DNA of 64,000 bases from Deltaproteobacteria bacterium (GTDB taxonomy: Bacteria; Myxococcota_A; UBA9160; UBA6930): assembly GCA_028817435.1 (NCBI GenBank), contig JAPPPQ010000023.1:184836-248835 (forward strand), read 5' to 3'. The position numbers and the translations under genes are program-made. Of the stretch, positions 34,064 through 44,433 are shown one piece after another. The notes beneath the pieces are model-generated. The model made no database searches. It was given only the letters and a program-made list of their open reading frames with translations, and was not told the DNA's origin. The stretch's first letter is position 1. The number at the start of each line of letters is the position of its first letter.

Positions 34064-37000
34064 TGGGCCGGGCGTGGCGGTTGTGGCGGGGGGCGTGTCT
34101 GGCCGCCGTGCTGGCCGTAACCATGGTGGGGGCGGCGTGGGGGCAGGTGACCGCCCCGATGAATTGGACGGTGTCCATTTCGGGGCCGGCTTCCGTTACC
34201 GAGGGCAACCGGGCCAACTACACCATCTCGCTCAGCGAGGCGCAGCCTTATGACGGGCAGCGGCTTCTGGTTGATGTCTATTGGGGCCGGGCGTCGAGCG
34301 GATCGAACGGGCTGGAAAGCAGCGCAGATTACGAACAGCCCACCGTTGACGGTTCCCGCAGTCCTGCTGGGTTCCTCATTCACAACGACGGCGGCGAAGT
34401 CCTTCGTTTTGACCTTAATGCAGTATCCCGCACTTTCAGCCTGCTCATTACCGACGACATGATGGCAGAGCTGGAGGGCGATGAGAATTTGCGGGTGTCC
34501 ATTGGCAATATCCGATGGGCTTTTGGAAGCACCCCCGGCGCGTTGCCCACCGTCGCCACAGGCATGGGCTCGGTCACCACCACCATCCGGGATCCGCGCA
34601 CCGCCGGGCTGGTTTCCATCATCGGCCCGCTCGGCGCGGCCGACAACAGCGGCGATGCGGTGTTCACCGTGCGGGTGGACGGCACTTCCACCGCGGCGGT
34701 TACGGTCAACTACACGGTGGGCGCAACCGGCGATACCGCCACCAGGGCGACCGTGGCGACCACAGACGGGGCGGATTATGTCTCCGCCGCCTCCGGCTCG
34801 GTGCAGGTTGCCATGGGCACCGATGAAACCGCCACCATTACCATTGCCACGGTGGATGCGCTGGCTACGGAGTCCTCCGAATTCTTCACCGTCACCCTCA
34901 CCACTGTCAGCGGCGGCGGCACCCTCACCCCCACACTGGGCGCAAGCGGCGCTACTTCGCGCCGCGCCCGCGCCTCCATTTTCGGCCAGCCGGTCACCAT
35001 TTCGGCCGCCATTACCAGCACGGGCGCCACCCCTTGTAACACCGGAGGCACCAGTCGCTGTTATGCCGAAGGAGATGGCACCCCTATCACTGTTACCCTC
35101 ACGCTCGGCGGCCCGCAGCCTATTTCCGATATTGTCATACCCTACCAAATCTCACACCTTGCAAGCGCCGTGGTTGTCCCGGAGGATTTCGGTTTGGAAA
35201 GCCTGCAACAGGAGCGCGTCATTACCCTAGCCGAGATGGCGGCGGCACGGCGCATGGACAATCCAGAGTCCATCACCATCAGTCTCTCGGTGGTGCGCGA
35301 TGACAGGCTTGAGCTGGTTTCGAAATACCCCGTCTTCGGCTTCAGCTCTTCGCGCCCGGCGCGCGGCGGAGGACTCGGGGCCATTACTCTCAGCGCCCCT
35401 CAAAACTCAAACTTCGCGCAAATCGTAGATGATCAGAGGCGGGTGCTGATTGAAATACGGGCGATGGATGTGAATGAAGACGGCGGCGCGCAGGATGGCT
35501 TCGAACTCACCCTGACGCGGGAAGCGATGGGTGGCGGCGATACGGTCGTCCAGAAAGTTGACGGAGGCGGTGCGGACGTGCGTTGGACGGTGGGCGGCAC
35601 CGCCACACTCGACACGGACTACACACTGAGCCATGTCACGGGGCAATTTTTTCAGTTTCTATTCGCCCCAACGGATCTCAGCGGGCAGTATTTTACCTAC
35701 CCCGGCTCCGGCATTGCCGACGGTCAGCCCATACGGGCTTTCATACGCGTCACACCCACCGACGACAGCGTTTACGGTGGCGACAAGACCGTCGTCATGA
35801 ACCTCCCGAGTCTACTTGATCCGTCTTGCGCAAGAACAGCACACTGCCCCTCGCTCGCCATCCGCACCCGCAACACCATCATGCCCGCCGAAACCGATAC
35901 GCGCAACTTCAGCCCGGCCACCCTTACCATCATTGACGACGAGCCGCAGTTGTCCATTGCCGCCCCCGACCCCAGCAGCGTTTCCGAAGGCGCAGCAGCC
36001 GTGTTCACCGTAACCCTCCGCAACCCGCCGGATTCCGGCAGCGTCACCGTAGACTGGGCCTTGGGCACAGACAGCGATACCAACACCGAAGACGCCGCTG
36101 CCGCCGATTTCAGCGGCGCCACCACCGGCAGCCTCACCTTCGCCATGGGCGGCGCAGCCACCCAGCAAATCACCCTGCAAACCGTCGTAGATAGCGCCAT
36201 GGAAAATGCAGAGGTGTTCACCGTAACCCTCAGCAACGCCATGGGCGGCGCAGTGGGCATCCAATCCGACGCCACCACCGCCACCGCCACCATTGCAGCC
36301 AACGCAGCGGTAAGCCGCACCCTGGCCCTCTCTGCCGGGTCCGCCAGCGTGGCCGAAGGCGCCAGCCTCTCCTACACCGTAACCCTTACCGGCAGCCCGC
36401 CCGCCACCGGCGACGATGTAACCGTGTCCTGGTCTGTGAGCGCAGATGCCTCCACCGCCACCACCGACGCCGCCGCCGGAGATTTTGACGACGACGGCGA
36501 CGGCACCGTCAACACCAATCTGCCCAGCGGCTCTGTCACCTTCACCAGCGCCGATGCCAGCGGCGCGCAAAAAACCTTCACGGTGCGCGCCGCGCAAAAC
36601 ACCCAGAGTCAGGTCAACCGCACCTTCGTAACCACCATTACCGCCAGCGGCGGCGGCGGCACCAACACCGTTACCCCCGATACCCACACCGCCACCCTGA
36701 CCGACGACGACCCCATGACCGCCTCGCTTACCCTGGCCGACGACAGTCTGGTGGAAGGCACCGACACCATGGCCGCCTTCGGCGTTTCGCTCAGCGGCGC
36801 AACCAGCGTAACCCCCGGCGAGGCCATTACCGCCACCCTGCAAGTGGTAACCGCCAGCACCACCGCCACCGGCGGCGCTGCCACGCTGGGAACCCGGGAT
36901 TACACCACCCCGGCCTCTTTTTCGGTAACGGTGGCCATGGGCGATACCACGGCCAGCTTCAATATTGCGCTGAACGACGATAACCTGAACGAGGGCAGCG

Positions 37001-40000
37001 AAACCCTGGCGCTGCAATTGATGTCGGTAAGCGGCGGCAATGTCTCGCTCTCCTCCACCCCCGGCGATTTGACCAAAACCGCCACCATTGCCGCCAACGA
37101 TCCCACCACCGTGGCGGTGGCCGGGCCGGGCACGAATGTGGCCGAAGGCGCCAATGCAGTGTTCACCTTCACCTTTGCCGGCGGCGTGCCCTCTGCCAGC
37201 ATTTCGCTGCCCTACACGGTGACCGGCGTAATTGGCGGAGATTTGACGCTCGGCTCTTCGGGGCTGCAGAATGTCATTTCCATATCGGCCTCTGCCGCCG
37301 CCAATGCGGCCACCACCCCCGTTACCTTCAGCCTGGGCATTGCCGCAGATGGCGTAACCGAAGCCGCCGAGACGCTGACCTTGACGCTGGACGACAGCGC
37401 CGGCCCGCCCGTGCGCCGCCCCGGCGGCGCTGGCGGCGGCGGGCTGCAAATTGCCGCGGCCGCAAATTCCGGCACCGCCACGGCAACCATTGCGGCCAAC
37501 GAGGCCGCCACCTTGGCGGTATCGGTCGCTGCATCCAGCGTGGACGAAGACGCCAGCCCCGCCCAGGTGGTGTTCGAGCTGGCCCTGATGGAAGGCATGG
37601 CCGCGCGCACCGTGCCCGCAGCGGCAACCGTCACCTATCAGCTTGGCGGCGCAGCCACCGGCGGCACCGCCACCGATGCCGCAAGGGATTACACCCGGCC
37701 CACCGGCTACGACTCCGCCACCGACCGCGGCACGGTTACCATTGCCGCCAACACCGGCACCGCTTCGGTAACGCTGGCGCTCAACGACGATTCGCTGAAC
37801 GAGGCGGATGAGGACCTTACCTTCACCGTCACTGCCATTGCGGGCGGTGGCGGCGGCAGTGTTTCGCTGCCCGGCAACGCCGGAGACGCCGTGCGCACCG
37901 CCAGCGCCTCCATTGACGACGAAGACGACCTGACCGTTGCGGTTTCGGGGCCGGGGAGCGCGGTGACCGAGGGCGCTTCGGTTTCTTTCTCGGTGACCCT
38001 GAGCGGCGCCACCTCTACGGCGGCGGTTATGGTGCCGTGGAGCGTGGGCGCGGATTCCGATTCCATGACCATGGATGCGGCGGCGGGCGATTTTGACGAG
38101 GACAACAACGATGCCGCCGATGCCAGCTTCCCCAGCGGCACCCTGACCATTGGCGCGGGAGAGAGCAGCGGCACCGTTATGGTGCAGACCTTCGCCGATG
38201 GCGCGGCGGAATCTGCCGAGGTGTTTGTGCTTTCGCTGGGTTCTTCGCCCAGCAGCACCACGCGCACGGATGCGGTTGCGGTTTCGGCCACCATGGATTC
38301 CGCCGCCGTGACCATCAGCATGAATTCGGCCCTGAGCCGCACCGTGAACCTGAGCGGCCCCACCACCTTGACCGAGGGCGCCACCAGCAGCAACTACACC
38401 GTGAGCGTCAGCGGCTCTGCGCCGACCATGGACATTACAGCCAACTGGGCCATTGGCACCGATGCGAGCGCAGATACGGTGGATGCGGGGGCCTCCGATT
38501 TCAGCGGCAATACCAGCGGCGCGCTGACTTTCACCATGGCCAACTACGCCACCGATCAGACCTTCACCCTGACCAGCCTGGCCAATACGCTTTCGCAGGC
38601 CGACAAGGTGTTCACCGTAACCATTACCATTACCGGCGGCGGCACCGGCACCACTACTTTGGGCGCTGCCACGGTGACCACCACCATCGAGGACGACGAC
38701 CCGCTGACCGCGGCGCTTTCCATTGCCGATGCCAATTTGGACGAAGAGACGGATGGCAACGCCACCTTCCGCATTTCGCTGAGCGGCGGCGCGGGGGTGA
38801 CTTTGGGCGAAGACACCACCATTACCTGGGAAATTACCTCGGTGGGCACCGCCACCGGCGGCGCGGCCGCAGATATGGCGCGGGATTACACCACCCCCGC
38901 CTCCTTCACCACGGACATTGCCATGAGCAATGCCATGGCCGATTTCAATATTGCGCTGAATAACGATGGGCTGAATGAAGGCGCGGAAACCATCGTGGTG
39001 CGGCTGGCTTCGGCCAGCGGCGCAAATGTGAGCATTACCGCGGTGGCCGCCGATGCCGCCGCCACCGCAACCATTGCAGCCAGCGACAGCACCACGGTGA
39101 GCGTGGCCGGGCCAAACGCCGCGGTGCAGGAGGGCAGCGATGCGGTGTTCACCGTGACTTTGGGCGGCGGCGCGCCCAGCGCGGATGTGGTGCTGCCCTA
39201 CACCCTGAGCGGCGTGCCCGCATCGGATTTGGACGCCGCCTTCGGCACGCTGAGCGGCGAGCGGCGCATATCGCCCGCCGAAGCCGCCAGCGGCAACGCC
39301 ATTACCATCAGCATTGGCGTTGTGGACGATGCCCGGGTGGAAAGCGCGCAGACCCTCACCCTGACTTTGGGCGCGCTGAGCGGCGGCGGCGGCGGCGGCA
39401 TTGCGCTGGACACCTCCGCCAACGCCGGCACCGCCACGGCGGATATTGCAGCCAGCGATGCAGCCACCGCGGTGCTTTCGGTTGCGGCCGCCAGCGTTGC
39501 CGAAGGCGCGCAAAATGCGGCGGTGCAATTCAATATTGCCCTGCGCGAGGGCACCGAAGCCCGCACCCTGACCGAAGCCGCCAGCATTTCTTACACGCTG
39601 AGCGGCACCGCCACCGGCGGCGCGGCCGATGCCGCCGGCCGCGATTACACCTGGCCCAGCGGCCAGACCAGCGCCAGCGGCACGCTGAGCTTGAGCAGCG
39701 GCGACAGCGGCGGCAGCATTTCGCTGCCGCTCAATGACGATGCGCTGAACGAGGCCGCGGAGACGCTGATCCTCACGCTGACGAGCACCACCGGCGGTGT
39801 GGTGCTGGGCGCAGTGGCGGCGCGCAGCACACAGGCCACCATTACCGACGACGACGCCATTACGCTGAGCCTGGCGGCTGTGGCCGGCACCGACTCCAAC
39901 GATGCAGCGCCGGGGTTGCAGATCCGCGAAGGCACCGATGCCGCCTTTGAGGTGACGCTGAGCGGCGCAAGCGCGGGGCCGGTGGAAGTTGCATGGAGCG

Positions 40001-43000
40001 CCGCGGTGCAGAACCAGGCGAACACCGGCGATGCCCGCGGCGGGCCGAACACCGACCAAAACCCCGACCTGCGAAGCAGCAGCGGCACCCTCAATATTGC
40101 CGCGGGCAGCACCACGGGCCGCATAACCGTGAGCATTGTCAGCGATAATCTCTCCGAGGGCGATGAGCGCGTGCTGCTGAGTTTGGGAACCCTTACCCCC
40201 GGCGCGGGGGTGGGCATGGCGTCGCTTTCGGCGACGCAGAACTCGCTGGAATTCACCATCCCCGAAAATTCGGCGGCGCAAAAGAGCTTCAACATTGCCC
40301 GCTCTTCGGCCCCGGTGGTCAACGAGGGCGGGGCGGATGTGGTGGTTACGGTGACCCTGCGCGAAAACGAGCCGGGCTCGCACAATCAAACCGTAGAAGT
40401 GGATTACACCGTGGACGGCAGCGCCACCGCCGTTGCCGCGGCCTCGGGCCTTGGGCGCGCGTTGCCGGGCGCGCGGGATTTCCGCGGCGCGGCCAGCGGA
40501 ACGCTGAGCTTCCCCATGGGAACCACCACCAGGGAACTGCGCTTCCCCACCCAAAACGACGCGCTGAATGAAGGCGCAGAAACGCTGCGCGTAACTTTGG
40601 GCGCGGTGCGCGAGGGCGGGCAGCCCGCCGGCCCCGGCGCTACCGAATTGGAAACCAGCACCAGCACCACCACCATTGCCGCAAGCGATCCCATTATGCT
40701 GAGCATTGTGCGGGTTGCGGATGATCCCGCGGTTGTGCGGGTGGATGATTTGCCCCAGGGCATTGCCTATCGGGTGAGCTTCGGCTGCGCCGACGGCACC
40801 TCTGTGGCGGCCGGAGATTGCCAGCCCGTGGTGCCCACTACGCAAATTACCATTCCCTATACCGTCACCCTGGGCGGCACCACGCGCAACGCCATGATTA
40901 CCGCAGAGCCGGGGCAGAGCGCCGATATGCTGCCGCCCATTGTGGTGCCGCAGCAGGAGATTCAGCAGGCGGTAGCGATGGGCTCGACGGAGGTGACGGT
41001 GACTTTGCAAACGCCCAGCGCCGCTGCGCCGCCGCCTCTTGCCAATGCGCCCCCCATTACCGGCTCGGCGCAGCCCCCCGCCATGCTGCTGCCGATGATG
41101 CAGCAGACCGAAACGCAGCGGCTCAGTGTTTCGCAAACCGTCGGAATGTGGACCGTCGAGCTTGCGCTGAACAGCAGCGATGCGCCGGAAGGCGAGTTGT
41201 TTGAGGTGCGCGCCGTGCTGCGCGGCAGCCAGGCGCTTACCGATGCCCTTGCCGTAGCCTGGCGCGTGGTGCTGGCAAGCGGCGCGGGCGCGGCAACTGC
41301 CGCGGACTTTGACGGCAACGCCGCGCCCGGTGGCAGCCTGACTTTTCCCGTGGGCGCCACCGGCGGCGCGGCGCAAACTGCCAGCTTCCGCATTGCGGAC
41401 GATGGCGAAACCGAGGACATCGAGGGGTTCAGCGTCGTGCTCGGTGCAGACAGCGGCGGCAACAGCGCGCAAACCGTGGTGGATACCACCCCGGCGCAGG
41501 TGCAAATCCCCTCTTTGCGCGGCGCGCTGCAGATTGCGGACGCCGGCGGCGCAGAGGGAGAAGTTGCGGTGTTCCGGCTCTCTTTCGCCTCGCTCAGCGC
41601 CGCGGCGACGCCGGTAGCCGTGACCGTTTCTTACGAGCTGGGCGCGGCGGGCGATACCGCCCGCGCGGGCGAGGATTACCGCGGCGGCGGCGCCACCTCG
41701 CTGGTAATTGCACCCGGCGCGGTGCTGGGGCAAACGGCCGCCGAAATTCGCGTGGCGCTGTTGGCGGATGGCCAGCTGGAAGGCGGCGAGACTTTCACCG
41801 TCACCCTGACCGATGTGCAGAGCCGCTTTGGCCGCGTGACTTTTGCCGGCGGCGCGGCGACTTTGCGCGCTACGGGGAGCATATCGGACGCCGCCGACGA
41901 AGCGCGGCGGCGGGAGCGCCGCAGCAGCACGCTGGTGGCGGTGCTGGACCGCGCCGCCGCGGGCATGGCGGCGGAACTGATCGGCGAGCGCATTTCGCGC
42001 GACGCGCAAGAGACGGCCGCGCTGAGCCTGGCGGGCCGCGACCTCACCCGCGTTGGGCGCGCCGCGCACCTGGGCGCGCGCGGTGCGGGCGGTGCGGGCG
42101 GTGCGGGCTTGGGTGCGGCGGGCGGCGCGGGCGCGGACGGCGCGCTGGGCCTGGCCCTTTACGGCGCAGCGGGGCGCGGCATTTCCGGCGCGGGCGGCGG
42201 CGGCGCGGGCGTTGCGGGCGCGGGTGGTGGACTCGGTGCGGGTGCGAGTGGCGTGGGCGGTGGCGATGCATTCGGCGGACTCGGCGCGGGCCTTGCGGGC
42301 GGCGCAAATCTGTTCAGCCGCACGCCGCTGCCGAACCTCGCCACACTCATGCGCGGCAGCCGCTTCAACCTCTCCATCTCCAGCGGAGAACTGTTCGGCA
42401 AACTGGCGCAAGCATTCCCCGGCGGCATCTCCGTCTGGGCCAGCGGCGGCTTTACCAACTTGGATGGCTCGCCCCAACAGGGCGCGGCAACGCTGCGCTA
42501 TCGCGGCGACAGCAAGGCGGTGTTTGCCGGCGCCGATACCCGTGTGCGAAAGAACCTGCTGGCCGGCGCGGCGCTCGGCTACGCCTCCGGCGATCTCAAC
42601 TTCAGCGACCGCGCGGGCGGCTATGCCCTCAGCGGCGAAGTGCACAATCAAATGCTGAGCCTGCACCCCTATCTCGGCTGGAGCCTCCGCCCCAATCTGC
42701 AAGCGTGGCTCATGCTCGGCTTCGGCGCGGGCGAAGTGTTTGTGAAAGAAGCGCAGGGCGGCGCGCAGCGCAGGCTCGCCAAGGACGCCGATTCCAGTAT
42801 GTGGCTGGGCGCGGCCGGCCTTTCGGGCAAAGTGCAAATGAGCGAAAAGTCCGACCTGAAACTGCGCCTGGAATTCATTCGCGTGCAGAGCCGCGTTAAC
42901 TCCGGCAACTTTGACGACGGCACGCCTTTCCCCCGCTTGCGCGCCACCAGCGCCCGCGCCGCAAGCAGCCTGGAAGTGGGCCGCCGCTTCGCCATGCCAA

Positions 43001-43695
43001 ATGGCGTGGAGCTGCGCCCCTTCGGCCAGGCGCGCCTGCGCATGGAGCGCACCCACAAAGAAGGCGCCACCGCGCTGGACATCGGAGCAGGCGCACAACT
43101 GCGCGCCCCCGTCCAGGGCATTACCGGCCGCATCAGCGCCCGGCAGCAACTCAACAGCGCCAACCACGAACAGCGCCAATTCTCCGCCCTCATCGAATAC
43201 GACATGGGCGGCGACTCCCAGGGCCTCGCCCTCTCCCTGCAAACCACCCTCGAATCGCACCCCCTCGGCACACCGCTGAGCGGCGCACTCTCCCCCCGCA
43301 ACAGCTTCGGCAACACCGCCGGCTTCGGCAGCACAAGCGCACTCAGCCGCGCCGGCTTCGGCGGCGCAGGTGCAAGCGCGGCCTTCGGCGGCGCAAGCTT
43401 CGGCAGCGCCGCAAACTTCGGCGCAAACCCCACCGCCGCCACCTCCCACACTTCCCTGCAACAATCCCTGCGCGGCGAACTCTCCTACGGCATCCCCTCC
43501 CGCACCTTCGGCGCAGCCACCCTGCTAACCCCCTACGCCCGCTTCAACCTCCGCTCCGCCTCCCGCGCCTACGCCGCCGGCCTGCGCCTGCAAGCCGCCC
43601 CCACCCTCGAACTCGCCCTCGAAGCCGCCCTCTCCACCACCCCCAACACCACCCCCGATTCCCAACTCCTCCTAACCGGCGCACTGCACTTCTGA
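34063..43695 (+). CDS. giant Calx-beta repeat autotransporter (type V secretion)
   Basis: 3,210 residues. Signal peptide at 1-27 (WRLWRGACLAAVLAV...AWG|Q). The passenger (about 28-2610) is made of about 18 Calx-beta-like units of 90-130 residues, each opening like SVSEGAAAVFTVTL or AVTEGASVSFSVTL with DE-rich DDD or NDD turns (calcium-binding type) and ending near ATATIAA. A linker with DEARRRERRSSTLVAVLDRA and a Gly/Ala-rich stretch (about 2670-2750) leads to a C-terminal beta-barrel (about 2760-3210) starting near RFNLSISSGELFGKL and ending in Phe (GALHF), the usual outer-membrane signature. It should expose a long, Ca2+-stabilised adhesin-like fibre. Repeats are diverged, not identical. 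ATG 34063 (or GTG 34060) has no ribosome-binding site of its own; see the leader ORF. A second barrel protein at 51029 is its paralogue. Confidence 0.92.
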   Translation: MGRAWRLWRGACLAAVLAVTMVGAAWGQVTAPMNWTVSISGPASVTEGNRANYTISLSEAQPYDGQRLLVDVYWGRASSGSNGLESSADYEQPTVDGSRSPAGFLIHNDGGEVLRFDLNAVSRTFSLLITDDMMAELEGDENLRVSIGNIRWAFGSTPGALPTVATGMGSVTTTIRDPRTAGLVSIIGPLGAADNSGDAVFTVRVDGTSTAAVTVNYTVGATGDTATRATVATTDGADYVSAASGSVQVAMGTDETATITIATVDALATESSEFFTVTLTTVSGGGTLTPTLGASGATSRRARASIFGQPVTISAAITSTGATPCNTGGTSRCYAEGDGTPITVTLTLGGPQPISDIVIPYQISHLASAVVVPEDFGLESLQQERVITLAEMAAARRMDNPESITISLSVVRDDRLELVSKYPVFGFSSSRPARGGGLGAITLSAPQNSNFAQIVDDQRRVLIEIRAMDVNEDGGAQDGFELTLTREAMGGGDTVVQKVDGGGADVRWTVGGTATLDTDYTLSHVTGQFFQFLFAPTDLSGQYFTYPGSGIADGQPIRAFIRVTPTDDSVYGGDKTVVMNLPSLLDPSCARTAHCPSLAIRTRNTIMPAETDTRNFSPATLTIIDDEPQLSIAAPDPSSVSEGAAAVFTVTLRNPPDSGSVTVDWALGTDSDTNTEDAAAADFSGATTGSLTFAMGGAATQQITLQTVVDSAMENAEVFTVTLSNAMGGAVGIQSDATTATATIAANAAVSRTLALSAGSASVAEGASLSYTVTLTGSPPATGDDVTVSWSVSADASTATTDAAAGDFDDDGDGTVNTNLPSGSVTFTSADASGAQKTFTVRAAQNTQSQVNRTFVTTITASGGGGTNTVTPDTHTATLTDDDPMTASLTLADDSLVEGTDTMAAFGVSLSGATSVTPGEAITATLQVVTASTTATGGAATLGTRDYTTPASFSVTVAMGDTTASFNIALNDDNLNEGSETLALQLMSVSGGNVSLSSTPGDLTKTATIAANDPTTVAVAGPGTNVAEGANAVFTFTFAGGVPSASISLPYTVTGVIGGDLTLGSSGLQNVISISASAAANAATTPVTFSLGIAADGVTEAAETLTLTLDDSAGPPVRRPGGAGGGGLQIAAAANSGTATATIAANEAATLAVSVAASSVDEDASPAQVVFELALMEGMAARTVPAAATVTYQLGGAATGGTATDAARDYTRPTGYDSATDRGTVTIAANTGTASVTLALNDDSLNEADEDLTFTVTAIAGGGGGSVSLPGNAGDAVRTASASIDDEDDLTVAVSGPGSAVTEGASVSFSVTLSGATSTAAVMVPWSVGADSDSMTMDAAAGDFDEDNNDAADASFPSGTLTIGAGESSGTVMVQTFADGAAESAEVFVLSLGSSPSSTTRTDAVAVSATMDSAAVTISMNSALSRTVNLSGPTTLTEGATSSNYTVSVSGSAPTMDITANWAIGTDASADTVDAGASDFSGNTSGALTFTMANYATDQTFTLTSLANTLSQADKVFTVTITITGGGTGTTTLGAATVTTTIEDDDPLTAALSIADANLDEETDGNATFRISLSGGAGVTLGEDTTITWEITSVGTATGGAAADMARDYTTPASFTTDIAMSNAMADFNIALNNDGLNEGAETIVVRLASASGANVSITAVAADAAATATIAASDSTTVSVAGPNAAVQEGSDAVFTVTLGGGAPSADVVLPYTLSGVPASDLDAAFGTLSGERRISPAEAASGNAITISIGVVDDARVESAQTLTLTLGALSGGGGGGIALDTSANAGTATADIAASDAATAVLSVAAASVAEGAQNAAVQFNIALREGTEARTLTEAASISYTLSGTATGGAADAAGRDYTWPSGQTSASGTLSLSSGDSGGSISLPLNDDALNEAAETLILTLTSTTGGVVLGAVAARSTQATITDDDAITLSLAAVAGTDSNDAAPGLQIREGTDAAFEVTLSGASAGPVEVAWSAAVQNQANTGDARGGPNTDQNPDLRSSSGTLNIAAGSTTGRITVSIVSDNLSEGDERVLLSLGTLTPGAGVGMASLSATQNSLEFTIPENSAAQKSFNIARSSAPVVNEGGADVVVTVTLRENEPGSHNQTVEVDYTVDGSATAVAAASGLGRALPGARDFRGAASGTLSFPMGTTTRELRFPTQNDALNEGAETLRVTLGAVREGGQPAGPGATELETSTSTTTIAASDPIMLSIVRVADDPAVVRVDDLPQGIAYRVSFGCADGTSVAAGDCQPVVPTTQITIPYTVTLGGTTRNAMITAEPGQSADMLPPIVVPQQEIQQAVAMGSTEVTVTLQTPSAAAPPPLANAPPITGSAQPPAMLLPMMQQTETQRLSVSQTVGMWTVELALNSSDAPEGELFEVRAVLRGSQALTDALAVAWRVVLASGAGAATAADFDGNAAPGGSLTFPVGATGGAAQTASFRIADDGETEDIEGFSVVLGADSGGNSAQTVVDTTPAQVQIPSLRGALQIADAGGAEGEVAVFRLSFASLSAAATPVAVTVSYELGAAGDTARAGEDYRGGGATSLVIAPGAVLGQTAAEIRVALLADGQLEGGETFTVTLTDVQSRFGRVTFAGGAATLRATGSISDAADEARRRERRSSTLVAVLDRAAAGMAAELIGERISRDAQETAALSLAGRDLTRVGRAAHLGARGAGGAGGAGLGAAGGAGADGALGLALYGAAGRGISGAGGGGAGVAGAGGGLGAGASGVGGGDAFGGLGAGLAGGANLFSRTPLPNLATLMRGSRFNLSISSGELFGKLAQAFPGGISVWASGGFTNLDGSPQQGAATLRYRGDSKAVFAGADTRVRKNLLAGAALGYASGDLNFSDRAGGYALSGEVHNQMLSLHPYLGWSLRPNLQAWLMLGFGAGEVFVKEAQGGAQRRLAKDADSSMWLGAAGLSGKVQMSEKSDLKLRLEFIRVQSRVNSGNFDDGTPFPRLRATSARAASSLEVGRRFAMPNGVELRPFGQARLRMERTHKEGATALDIGAGAQLRAPVQGITGRISARQQLNSANHEQRQFSALIEYDMGGDSQGLALSLQTTLESHPLGTPLSGALSPRNSFGNTAGFGSTSALSRAGFGGAGASAAFGGASFGSAANFGANPTAATSHTSLQQSLRGELSYGIPSRTFGAATLLTPYARFNLRSASRAYAAGLRLQAAPTLELALEAALSTTPNTTPDSQLLLTGALHF

Positions 43696-43733
43696 ATAAC
43701 CCGCGCTACGCTTGCGGCAGTGGCCGCGGCCCC

Positions 43734-43762
43734 TTGCCAAAATTTGCGACGGGCCGTAAGCT
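43734..43762 (+). promoter_or_regulatory. promoter of the restriction-modification pair
   Basis: TTGCCA (43734-43739), 17-base spacer, TAAGCT (43757-43762), then GGGAGG and ATG 43786. It lies 39 bases after the giant gene's stop. Confidence 0.6.
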
Positions 43763-43785
43763 GCGAGAATGCGAAGGGAGGGCGC

Positions 43786-44433
43786 ATGAAATCCCGCAAG
43801 TCCGAGGCCGGCAAGCGTCTGCGGGAGCTGAATGGCGGCGCTTATTCCACCCTGCTCATTGATCCGCCGTGGCGATTCTCCAATCGCACAGGAAAGATGG
43901 CGCCCGAGCATCGCCGTCTCAACCGATACCAGACGCTCTCTTTCGATGAGATTGCGGCGCTCCCTGTTCCGGAGATGATGTCGGAGACCGCGCACTGCTA
44001 TCTCTGGTGCCCGAACGCATTGATTGAATTCGGTTTGCAAACCTTGCGCGCTTGGGGATTCGAATACAAGACGAACATCGTCTGGTATAAGGTCCGCAAA
44101 GACGGCGGGCCGGACGGAAGGGGTGTCGGTTTCTATTTCCGAAATGTGACGGAATTGATTTTGTTCGGCGTGAAGGGCAGAATGCGGACCCTTGCGCCGG
44201 GTCGGCGTCAGACAAATATCATTGTGCAACGCAAGAGGGAGCATTCCCGAAAACCCGACGAGTTGTATCAAATCATTGAAGAATGCAGCCCTGGGCCGTA
44301 TCTGGAAATGTTTGCGCGTCAACAGCGCCCTGGCTGGGATGTGTGGGGAGATGAGGTGGAATCCTACGAAAAGAATCGCCCTCGGCACCGAGGCTATGAA
44401 TGGAAGCTTGAACTGCTTCCGGCAGCGCGCTGA
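43786..44433 (+). CDS. MT-A70 family adenine DNA methyltransferase
   Basis: 215 residues. N6-adenine methylase of the MT-A70 family, which includes M.MunI. Catalytic motif DPPW is at 26-29 (LLIDPPWRF), followed by YQTLSFDEIAALPV, HCYLWCPNALIEFG and ELILFGVKGRMRT; the C-terminal part has EMFARQQRPGWDVWGDEV, typical of this family's SAM-binding end. The ATG has GGGAGGG five bases before. Its stop overlaps the endonuclease start (TGATG), the normal arrangement for a Type II restriction-modification pair in which the methylase is made first. Codon use and GC are lower than in the adjacent autotransporter gene, pointing to transfer. Confidence 0.9.
   Translation: MKSRKSEAGKRLRELNGGAYSTLLIDPPWRFSNRTGKMAPEHRRLNRYQTLSFDEIAALPVPEMMSETAHCYLWCPNALIEFGLQTLRAWGFEYKTNIVWYKVRKDGGPDGRGVGFYFRNVTELILFGVKGRMRTLAPGRRQTNIIVQRKREHSRKPDELYQIIEECSPGPYLEMFARQQRPGWDVWGDEVESYEKNRPRHRGYEWKLELLPAAR

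Noticed and set aside
34063-41900. CRISPR array or tandem DNA repeat in the giant gene
   Set aside because: The repetition is at protein level (Calx-beta units); DNA copies are diverged, with no constant spacer length or identical repeat.
35812-43464. A 2,550-codon open frame antisense to the giant autotransporter
   Set aside because: It arises because the GC-rich Ala/Thr/Gly repeat codons lack stop triplets on the other strand; the predicted protein is His/Gly/Ala/Arg-rich without any fold signal, whereas the plus strand has a signal peptide, repeats and a barrel.
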